58,816 nucleotides of DNA from Candidatus Acidiferrales bacterium (lineage in GTDB: Bacteria; Acidobacteriota; Terriglobia; Acidiferrales; UBA7541). Below the pieces are notes generated by a model. That model did not search any database and had not been told where the DNA came from. It saw only the letters and a program-made list of their open reading frames with translations. Position numbers and translations under genes: made by a program. The stretch covers positions 1-58,816 of the forward strand of contig JASHQB010000204.1 of the NCBI GenBank assembly GCA_030037775.1, given 5' to 3'. Position 1 is the first letter of the stretch. Every line of letters starts with the position of its first letter. Below, one piece after another: positions 46,351-53,848 of this stretch.

Positions 46351-46904
46351 GCTCCAGCACGACGACCGGCCGACCGCAATTCAATGGGTCCATGCGGTTC
46401 CTGCACTGGCTGATGGCCGCGATGGTCCTGACCATGCTGGGCATTGGCGTCGCGATGGTGGCATCGCTCGGCAACTACCACCTTCTGGTTTCTATTCACC
46501 GCCCGTTGGGGATTGCTATTCTGATTGTGGTCGTGATTCGCTTCGTAAATCGGCACTTCAGCACTCTGCCTCCGTTTCCCCCCACCATGTCGTCCCAGGA
46601 GCGCTTTGTCGCACACGCATCCGAAGTATTGTTGTATACGCTGCTGTTTGTGCTGCCGCTGATCGGGTGGGGGATGTTGTCGGCGGCGCGGTACCCGATT
46701 GTCCTGTTCGGGTCACTGCATCTTTTTCCCATCCTCCCGCACAGCGTGATGTTGTACGCCTTTCTGAGAAGGACGCACACCATTCTCGCCTACCTTTTGT
46801 TCCTGGCGTTCATCGCCCATTTTGGAGCGATTCTGTTTCACACCCTCGTGGTGCGAGACGGGATGCTCAGCCGCATGGCGCCGTGGCGGGCCCGCGCGCG
46901 CTAG
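46347..46904 (+). CDS. Cytochrome b561-family membrane protein
   Basis: 185 residues with four membrane helices and the di-heme cytochrome b561 pattern: MRFLHWLMA in helix 1, IHRPLGI in helix 2, HASEVLLYTLLFVLPLIGWGM in helix 3 and HTILAYLLFLAFIAHFGAILFHTLV in helix 4 (quoted in parts), supplying the axial His. Likely passes electrons from the quinone pool to the peroxidase. Its GTG start (46347) overlaps the catalase stop in a GTGA arrangement, so translation is coupled. SrpA-like catalase plus b561 is a known gene pair. Confidence 0.93.
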   Translation: MSSSTTTGRPQFNGSMRFLHWLMAAMVLTMLGIGVAMVASLGNYHLLVSIHRPLGIAILIVVVIRFVNRHFSTLPPFPPTMSSQERFVAHASEVLLYTLLFVLPLIGWGMLSAARYPIVLFGSLHLFPILPHSVMLYAFLRRTHTILAYLLFLAFIAHFGAILFHTLVVRDGMLSRMAPWRARAR

Positions 46905-46983
46905 GTGAATTCTGCACAGGGGGCATGCTGAAGAATTTTCCAGAAACTCTCACTGCACAGAGTAGGGCTCAGCGCAGACCAGG

Positions 46984-47568
46984 CTATCTCCCAAGAATCG
47001 AGCGACGGCAAGCAGCTCCTAAACCCAGTAACCCTGTTCCAAGAAGGAGAAGAGTTGATAGCTCAGGAGTTGGCACGAGTCCGGAAATGATGTGAACGTC
47101 CGCGCTCATTGACGGCCACGGTTGTGAAGCCGGGTCTATGAACTCCACTGTGGTAAGGCCATAGCCCAGTGCTGACGGGGTTCCGTCGAGCGCCATTGCA
47201 ATCACGCCCGTTACACTCGTCCAGTTAACGTTGAACGTCAGTGCTACGTCGTCTCCATAAACGACTGGCGTAGTGTTCTGAACGGAACCGTTGGCCAACA
47301 ATTCTGACCCACTGAGGATACTGATAATGCCCATACCTGTCGCCTTAGCGACATCGAAGTCCACCGCATATGACAGGCCGTCGAAACTGCTTTCGGAAAC
47401 CACAGAGCCCACATAATCGCCGTGGGTCAGCGAAACGGTTCCGAGACACAGATTAGCGAGGCCTCCGCAGGCAAAATCGACGGAGTTTGCATCAGCGCGG
47501 GGAACGAACACGGAAACAACCAGCAAACTGACTATCGCTACGCCTACCTTCAGGAGAATTCTAAGCAT
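46984..47568 (-). CDS. PEP-CTERM-sorted secreted protein
   Basis: 194 residues. A signal peptide (residues 1-~27) and a C-terminal PEP-CTERM sorting tag (PTPELSTLLLLGTGLLGLGAACRR, quoted here in meaning: PE-containing motif, hydrophobic helix, basic end) frame a Gly/Ser/Val-rich beta domain. The tag directs cleavage by an exosortase and anchoring to surface polysaccharide; no exosortase gene is in the window. The ATG at 47568 has GAGGAGATCC upstream; an earlier in-frame start at 47583 has no such site. Function otherwise unknown. Confidence 0.85.
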   Translation of the reverse strand: MLRILLKVGVAIVSLLVVSVFVPRADANSVDFACGGLANLCLGTVSLTHGDYVGSVVSESSFDGLSYAVDFDVAKATGMGIISILSGSELLANGSVQNTTPVVYGDDVALTFNVNWTSVTGVIAMALDGTPSALGYGLTTVEFIDPASQPWPSMSADVHIISGLVPTPELSTLLLLGTGLLGLGAACRRSILGR

Positions 47569-47960
47569 GATGGATCTCCTCACAGTCTCCGCGAGGGGTT
47601 GGGAGGCGCGAAGGAAACTGCCGCCACACTATGCCAATCACGAATGGAGTCAATAGAACTTTAGTTCGGTACGAAAGTACTACCGCGCAATTTGCGTTGC
47701 GCTATGGCCGCGGTCAATCCCATCCTCACGCAAACATCGAACCAACTGGGTGAGTCTCGGCGCTGCTTTGGACGCCGCATTGAAAATTGTAAAGTGCCAG
47801 GGCTCGGTACTTTGCGTCCAAGTCAATCCAGGACAGCCGGTCGCCGCGATCCGCGCGAAGCCGAGAAATACTAATTGCCGCAAGCTTTTTTGCGAGGTGG
47901 TACACTCGCGCTGCTTCAGGCAGGCCAGCGCAAAGTAAAGAATTGCGAAAGGGTAGAATC
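47569..47960. other. Intergenic region between divergent PEP-CTERM and M1 genes
   Basis: 392 bases. Holds a small GTAC-GAAA-GTAC hairpin at 47669-47680. No sigma-54 site with correct spacing, no gene and no clear promoter found. Confidence 0.5.
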
Positions 47961-49661
47961 ATGTCGAAACCGGTGTTCTACGGAGAATTCCTGGGCATTA
48001 TTCTCTTGCTCGCATGTAGCGCTGCGTCGCTGCCCGCGCAGAGCACCCAACAGCCGCAACAGCCAGCGTCATCGTATCGGCCACGGCAAGCCGGAGCGCC
48101 TCCCACGGAGGCCGATATTTTGCGCGGCGGATATGGACCGTATCGCGCGAACAATCACCTGCTTTTCTATCACCTGGATATTCGCGTCGACCCGCAGAAA
48201 AGGTTCATCAGCGGCAAGAACACTGTTCGCTTCAAAATGCTGCAAGACGGCAATCGCATCCAGTTGGATCTGACTCCCAATCTCAACGTCGATAGAATCC
48301 TGCTGGGCACGACTCCGTTGAAATACACCCGCCAGTTCGGCGCCGTTTTCATCGACTTTCCGCAGACGCTTCGCGCCGGCAAAGCCTATTCAATTGACTT
48401 CTACTATTCCGGCTATCCCAAAAGCACCGGCCGCTTCGGCGGGTTCACCTTTGGTGAGGACTCTTCAGACCATCCCTGGATTTACACCGCCTGCGAAGGC
48501 ATCGGCGCCAGCATCTGGTGGCCAAACAAGGAACAGTGGCGCGATCGCGTGCAAAGCATGGAAATCAGCGTCGCAATTCCCAACAACTTAGTCGATGTCT
48601 CCAACGGAAAGTTCATGGGCAAAACTGATCTTGGCGACGGCTATACGCGCTGGGACTGGTTCGTTCACTATCCCATCAACAATTACGACGTTTCCCTCAA
48701 CGTCGGCAACTACGTCCACTTCTCCGACAAACTCGGCAGCCTTCCGCTCGATTTCTACGTGCTGCCCGAAGACCTCGACAAAGCCAAAACGCAATTTGCT
48801 CAGGCCAAGGGCATGCTGGAAGCCTACCAACATTATTTTGGCGAATATCCCTTCAAAAAAGACGGCTACAAACTCATCGAAGTGCCTTACTCCGGAATGG
48901 AGCATCAGAGCGCCGTCACCTATGGCAACCACTTCACCAACGGCTATCTGGGACGCGACTGGACCGGCGTCGGGATTAGTCCGAAGTTTGACTTCATCAT
49001 CATCCATGAAAGCGCGCATGAATGGTTCGGCAACAGCATCAATGCCGCCGACGTTTCCGATATGTGGATTCACGAAGCCTGGGCCACGTATCTCGAATCC
49101 CTCTACGTTGAATATCGATGGGGCCACGACGCGGCGCTCGAATATCTGAACGGCTACAAACCAAAAATCCGCGACGACCGGCCCATCGTCGGACAGCGCG
49201 GCATTCTCTACAATCCGCCGGAGGACCAATACTTCAAGGGCGCACTTTTCATTAACACGCTCCGCAGCGTCGTCAACAACGACCCCAAATGGTTCTCACT
49301 GCTGCATAGCTTCTTCCAGCACTTCAAATATCACTCGATCATGAGCGAGGACGTTGTCGGCTATTTCAATCAACAAACCGGAATGAATCTGACGCCGGTC
49401 TTCAATCAATACCTTCGCCACACGGCGATTCCGACGCTGGAGCTGAAGTTCGACAGCATGGACGGCACGGTGGCCTATCGCTGGCAGGTGGATGAGGCAG
49501 ACTTCGCGATGCCCATTCGCGTAGGGAGCGCTGCCGATACAGAAGACCACTGGCAGATCATTCACCCGACGACCGAATGGCAAACCATGAAGACGTCGCT
49601 TATGAAGTACCAATTCGAGGTGGCCACCGACATCTATTACGTCAACGTCAGCAAGGAATGA
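47961..49661 (+). CDS. Secreted M1-family metallopeptidase
   Basis: 566 residues. Signal peptide residues 1-~29. The M1 catalytic set is complete: HESAH with His349, Glu350 and His353, and Glu372 eighteen residues after the second His (WIHEAWATYLE). The exopeptidase motif reads YSGMEHQ instead of GAMEN, a common variant in bacterial M1 relatives. The start ATG (47961) follows AAAGGG; an upstream in-frame GTG-type start at 47943 would add six residues. The N-terminal half is a beta-sandwich domain (DIRVDPQKRFISGKNTVRFKM). Likely aminopeptidase at the cell surface or periplasm. Confidence 0.93.
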   Translation: MSKPVFYGEFLGIILLLACSAASLPAQSTQQPQQPASSYRPRQAGAPPTEADILRGGYGPYRANNHLLFYHLDIRVDPQKRFISGKNTVRFKMLQDGNRIQLDLTPNLNVDRILLGTTPLKYTRQFGAVFIDFPQTLRAGKAYSIDFYYSGYPKSTGRFGGFTFGEDSSDHPWIYTACEGIGASIWWPNKEQWRDRVQSMEISVAIPNNLVDVSNGKFMGKTDLGDGYTRWDWFVHYPINNYDVSLNVGNYVHFSDKLGSLPLDFYVLPEDLDKAKTQFAQAKGMLEAYQHYFGEYPFKKDGYKLIEVPYSGMEHQSAVTYGNHFTNGYLGRDWTGVGISPKFDFIIIHESAHEWFGNSINAADVSDMWIHEAWATYLESLYVEYRWGHDAALEYLNGYKPKIRDDRPIVGQRGILYNPPEDQYFKGALFINTLRSVVNNDPKWFSLLHSFFQHFKYHSIMSEDVVGYFNQQTGMNLTPVFNQYLRHTAIPTLELKFDSMDGTVAYRWQVDEADFAMPIRVGSAADTEDHWQIIHPTTEWQTMKTSLMKYQFEVATDIYYVNVSKE

Positions 49662-49697
49662 AGCTGCAGGAGCGACGTGAGAGGGAGACATGCACAA

Positions 49698-49716
49698 GAC
49701 ATGAGATCTTCATGTC
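49698..49716. terminator. Candidate terminator between convergent M1 and amt genes
   Basis: GACATGA-GATCT-TCATGTC, a perfect 7-base stem with a 5-base loop, in the 159-base gap between the two stop codons. Modest stability. Confidence 0.35.
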
Positions 49717-49820
49717 GTTGGCTTTAAATAACACATCCATCAAAGACACGAAATTGGCTCATTGCTTTGGACAATCCACCGTTTTCGTCGATGGTGGCAA
49801 AGGTGGCTGCTCTCCCGTGC

Positions 49821-51038
49821 CTAAAACTCCTCATATGCATGTTCACCGTGCAGAGACTCGTCCAGTCCAGCTTCTTCGCTCGCCAACTCAACCTTCACAG
49901 GTGTGAATAGATTGATCGTCTTCAACATGCCATAGGTAAAAACGAACGCCCACGCCGACGAGAATAGCACCGCCACCAGTTGCTTGTAGAAGAAGCTGGC
50001 ATCTCCATGAAGCAGCCCGTTTGCGCCGCTGGGATTGAATCGCTGATCCGCGAAAAGCCCCAAAAGCACGATGCCCAGAAAGCCGCCGACGCCGTGGACG
50101 CCCCAAACGTCCAGGGCGTCGTCCCACTGCAATTTGTTTTTCAGTTCCACTGCGTAATAGCACACCACGCCCGCGGCTACGCCGATGATCACGGCGGTTG
50201 CGGGAGAAACATAGCCCGCTGCCGGAGTAATCGTAGCGAGTCCCGCCACAGCGCCGGTCAACAGCCCCAGAAACTTTGGTTTCTTCTGGTGTGCCCAAGC
50301 CACCAGCAGCCAGGCGATCGCCGCAAAGGAAGCCGCCACATCCGTGTTCAGAAACGCCGTCGCCGTCACCGAATCCACGCGCATTTCGCTGCCGGCGTTG
50401 AATCCGTACCATCCGAACCACAGCAGCCCCGTTCCCAGGGCTACCAGTGGAATGCTGTGCGGGCCGGTGTCGCGACTGCGGCGTCTACCCACGTAAAGCA
50501 CAGAAGCCAGCGCCGCGATGCCCGCAATATTGTGGACCACGATTCCACCGGCGAAATCCCTCACGCCCCATTGCTGCAGCATTCCGCCGCCCCATACCAT
50601 ATGCACAAACGGAAAATAAACCAAGGTCAGCCAGCCGGTCAGAAACACCATGTACGCCTTGAAGGTCACGCGATTTGTGAATGCGCCAGAGATGAGTGCC
50701 GGGGTAATAATCGCGAACATCATTTGATACGCGACGAAAACCATCATCGGGATCGTGTCGTTCGGCGACGCGGTGGACAGGCCAATCCCCCGCAAGCACA
50801 CGTCGTGGAAGTTTCCGATAATGCCGTGCCAGTCGCCACTGAAGCACAACGAGAAGCCGTAGAAATACCAAATGACCGTCGTCCAGCCCATCGAAACGAA
50901 ACTCTGCATCATGATGGCTAGAACATTCTTTCGTCCGACCAACCCGCCATAAAAAAACGCCAGCCCCGGCGTCATCAACATCACCAAGCTGGTGCACAGA
51001 ATCATGAATCCCGTGTTGCCGGTATCGAGATGCAGCAT
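49821..51038 (-). CDS. amtB: Ammonium transporter (Amt/MEP/Rh family)
   Basis: 405 residues with 11 expected membrane helices. The Amt twin-His pair is present (His169 in GGIVVHNIAG and His315 in VWGVHGVGGF), and the substrate-site region reads PGLAFFYGGLVGRKN and TPALISGAF. The start ATG at 51038 has AAGGAGGGTCGA upstream; the frame is open to 51110 without support. No glnK gene is adjacent, although Amt and GlnK usually neighbour each other, so PII regulation would be from elsewhere. The C-terminal tail (SEEAGLDESLHGEHAYEEF) is acidic. Confidence 0.95.
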   Translation of the reverse strand: MLHLDTGNTGFMILCTSLVMLMTPGLAFFYGGLVGRKNVLAIMMQSFVSMGWTTVIWYFYGFSLCFSGDWHGIIGNFHDVCLRGIGLSTASPNDTIPMMVFVAYQMMFAIITPALISGAFTNRVTFKAYMVFLTGWLTLVYFPFVHMVWGGGMLQQWGVRDFAGGIVVHNIAGIAALASVLYVGRRRSRDTGPHSIPLVALGTGLLWFGWYGFNAGSEMRVDSVTATAFLNTDVAASFAAIAWLLVAWAHQKKPKFLGLLTGAVAGLATITPAAGYVSPATAVIIGVAAGVVCYYAVELKNKLQWDDALDVWGVHGVGGFLGIVLLGLFADQRFNPSGANGLLHGDASFFYKQLVAVLFSSAWAFVFTYGMLKTINLFTPVKVELASEEAGLDESLHGEHAYEEF

Positions 51039-51897
51039 TCGACCCTCCTTAGGCGCAGGCCAAGACCGATTCGGCAGGCCACATGACTCTTTCGAGAGGA
51101 AAACGCTCACATTCTGCGCACAATTAATCCATCTAGCAAGTCGTTATTGCCGAACCACGTGGAGTCGGGCGTATTTGGTCCCACTACTTTCGACTCAGCC
51201 CACAGAACGAGGCAGCTCTCCACAATTTCGTTTCACGTAGGTATTCTGAGAGGCATCGCCATCGAAAAAACACCGGAGTTCGCATACGGCACATTCCCAG
51301 TCGCTGCTAGTGAATCGACCGTATTGTTCTCAGCATCCTGTGTATAGATCATGCTTCTGCGGACTATCAATTCCGTTCGATCGGAAGAAGACGAAGGGGA
51401 GTCGAGGTGCCTTGAGAGATCAAGGCCAGAAGGGCTGGGCCGGCTCCCCTTCGGTTTTCTTTGCTATCCTCACGAGAAGCATGAGGCAGAATTCTGCGAC
51501 TCGTGGTTGCCCCCTCTAGCCGTGTCGCACGATAGGTTACTCGACGGCGAAGCGCCGACCAGATGCGCACCGCGCCATATTTCGCTGCCACTCCGTCCAT
51601 GGCTTGAAGACGAAGGACCATGGAGGATTAAACGAATGTCTAGACAGGAACTTGTAGAGCGCCCGACCGCGAAGATGCCTGCCTCTTTCACGACGGGCGG
51701 GGAGAACCCTTGCGTGGAGATCGGCCGCAACGCGGCGCACGTCCAGCAGAGGCCTCGGTAATCCGTAGCATGGGCGACTTCTCGGTACTCCGCGGCAACT
51801 TCATGTCGCTGCCGCGCTTCGTCTGGCCAGAGTCTTAGCCGCTTGGAGCATCGCTTTCCGTTGGTTCAAAGAAGGAGTATCTGGAAGGGGCGAAAGG
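51039..51897. other. Longest gene-free stretch (859 bases)
   Basis: Lies between divergent amt (minus) and treZ (plus). Open frames here (one of 136 codons at 51351-51761) look non-coding. The stretch contains the structured RNA candidate at 51392-51462. Otherwise no gene or mobile element is seen. Confidence 0.55.
51392..51462 (+). ncRNA. Candidate structured RNA with three-way junction
   Basis: An outer 13-base stem (51392-51404 with 51441-51453, one G-U) encloses two hairpins. The first is CCTTGA-GAGA-TCAAGG (51410-51425), with a GNRA-type tetraloop; the second is CCAG-AAGGG-CTGG (51426-51438). A T-rich run, GTTTTCTTT (51454-51462), follows at once, as in an intrinsic terminator. The whole would fold as a compact three-way junction ending in a terminator-like tail. 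I cannot match it to a known family. A TATAGA box (51343-51348) lies upstream but without a proper -35. Confidence 0.4.
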
Positions 51898-53760
51898 ATG
51901 ACGGAGCGTTCACCGTCCGAATTGCCGCTTGGCGCAAACATTATGAATGACGGTTGTTGTTCTTTCCTGGTCTGGGCTCCCTGGGCCAAGGATGTGAGGC
52001 TTGAACTCGACCAGCCCGGCGCCCGCCAAGTCCAAATGGTGCCGATTGGCCGTGGCTATTTTCATTGCGCCTCTTCCGCGGCACAGGCCCAGACGCGTTA
52101 CTTCTATGTTCTGGACGGAAAGAAACGGCGCCCAGATCCCGCTTCAAAATATCAGCCGATGGGTGTGCACGGCCCATCGCAGGTATGCTGCAGTTCGTTT
52201 AAATGGACGGATTCAAAGTGGAGCGGCATTCCTCTTACTGATGCGGCCTTCTATGAGCTCCACGTCGGGACCTTCACGCCGGAGGGCACTCTCGACGCCA
52301 TCATTGATCGCTTGCCTTGCCTGAAGTCCCTGGGCATAACTCTTATCGAGTTAATGCCCATCGCACAATTTCCCGGAGATCGGAACTGGGGCTATGACGG
52401 AGTTTATCCCTATGCTGTCCAAAACACTTATGGCGGCCCAGGAGCGCTAAAAAGACTAGTCAATGCCTGCCACCGGGTAGGAATGGGTTTGGCTTTTGAC
52501 GTTGTGTATAACCATCTTGGCCCGGAAGGAAACTACCTACGCGATTTCGGACCCTACTTCACGGATCGTTACAAGACGCCCTGGGGAGATGCGGTCAATT
52601 TCGATGGTCCCCACAGTGACGAGGTTCGCCGCTTCTTTATTGAGAGCGCGCTATATTGGATCACCGAATTTCACGTCGACGCCTTTCGTCTCGACGCCAT
52701 TCACGCCATCACGGACCTCTCCGCGAAGCGGTTTCTCGACGAGTTGGTCGAGCGCGTTGCTGAGCTTTCGCCGCGGCTCGGACGAAAGGTGCATATGATC
52801 GCCGAAAACGACCGCAACGACCCACGATCGTTAGCTCCCCAGGAATCGGGTGGATTCGGTCTTGATTCGCAGTGGAACGACGACTTTCACCATGCGGTTC
52901 ACGCACTCGTTACTGGTGAACGTAACGGCTACTATCAGGACTTCGGCACGATCGAGCATCTCGCTAAGGCGTGCCGTGAAGGGTTCGTGTATGGCGGCCA
53001 GTATTCCGCGTTTCGACGGCGGCATCACGGAAGTTCGTCAGTTGACACTCCCTGTCATCAGTTCGTTGTCTTCAGTCAGAATCACGATCAGGTCGGGAAT
53101 CGCGCGCGGGGTGAACGGCTTTCCCGGCTTGTGTGCTTTGAAACTCTGAAGCTCGTTGCGGGTCTCGTGCTTCTCTCTCCGTTCATCCCGCTGCTCTTCA
53201 TGGGTGAGGAATATGGAGAACATGCGCCCTTTCAATATTTTGTCAGCCACGAGGATGCCGGTCTGATCGAGAAAGTGCGCCAAGGCAGACGCAAGGAATT
53301 TGAGCCTTTTGCATGGACCGGCGATATTCCTGACCCTGCTGCGCTGGATAGTTTCCTGCGATCTAAGTTGCATTGGGAGGAGAGAGAGAAGGGCCGGCAC
53401 AGCACGCTTCTTTCGTTCTATACGGAACTGCTGCGGGTCCGAAAGACGATGCCCGCTCTTTCAAATCCGAGCAAAAACGCAGAAAAAATTACAGTATTCG
53501 AGCCTGCCGCGCTGATCGTCGAACGGTGGCGCGAACAAGATCGGGCTGCCCTGTTCTACAACTTTGGCCTAGATACAATCTCGATCCACTACCCCCTCAC
53601 TCCCGGCATCTGGCGAAAGCAGATTGATTCGAGCGATGAGAAATGGGAAGGCCCGCGCAGTCCCGCCCCTGCTTCATTACATGCAGGCAATCAAGCTTCG
53701 CTCGATGTGCAAAGCCGTTCGTTCGTGCTCTTCCAGATGAGTCAAGGAGACTCCGAGTGA
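51898..53760 (+). CDS. treZ: Malto-oligosyltrehalose trehalohydrolase
   Basis: 620-residue GH13 enzyme that releases trehalose from the end of malto-oligosyltrehalose. The N-terminal beta domain (CCSFLVWAPWAKDVRL) precedes the (beta/alpha)8 core. Catalytic residues are nucleophile Asp266 (FRLDAIH), acid/base Glu303 (IAENDRND) and Asp397 (SQNHDQVGNR); further motifs are GLAFDVVYNHLGPEG and ELHVGTFTPEG. The length is normal for the family. The stop is followed closely by treY, so the two form an operon. The GlgX/TreX debranching enzyme is not in the window. Confidence 0.96.
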   Translation: MTERSPSELPLGANIMNDGCCSFLVWAPWAKDVRLELDQPGARQVQMVPIGRGYFHCASSAAQAQTRYFYVLDGKKRRPDPASKYQPMGVHGPSQVCCSSFKWTDSKWSGIPLTDAAFYELHVGTFTPEGTLDAIIDRLPCLKSLGITLIELMPIAQFPGDRNWGYDGVYPYAVQNTYGGPGALKRLVNACHRVGMGLAFDVVYNHLGPEGNYLRDFGPYFTDRYKTPWGDAVNFDGPHSDEVRRFFIESALYWITEFHVDAFRLDAIHAITDLSAKRFLDELVERVAELSPRLGRKVHMIAENDRNDPRSLAPQESGGFGLDSQWNDDFHHAVHALVTGERNGYYQDFGTIEHLAKACREGFVYGGQYSAFRRRHHGSSSVDTPCHQFVVFSQNHDQVGNRARGERLSRLVCFETLKLVAGLVLLSPFIPLLFMGEEYGEHAPFQYFVSHEDAGLIEKVRQGRRKEFEPFAWTGDIPDPAALDSFLRSKLHWEEREKGRHSTLLSFYTELLRVRKTMPALSNPSKNAEKITVFEPAALIVERWREQDRAALFYNFGLDTISIHYPLTPGIWRKQIDSSDEKWEGPRSPAPASLHAGNQASLDVQSRSFVLFQMSQGDSE

Positions 53761-53848
53761 CAAATTGCGCTTCACGCTTTCACGCAAGTTTCATGGATTC
53801 AGCTCCTCTCCTGCACGGGGATTTCTTTACACGAATCCAATAGCCGCC

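Noticed and set aside
47580..47660. Possible sigma-54 promoter upstream of the PEP-CTERM gene
   Set aside because: A TTGGCA...TGGC pattern is present but the GG-GC spacing is one base short of the required distance.
47669..47680. GTAC-GAAA-GTAC mini-hairpin
   Set aside because: Only 4-base arms; expected by chance.
51351..51761. 136-codon open frame in the amt-treZ gap
   Set aside because: No recognisable domain, odd composition, and it contains the structured-RNA candidate.
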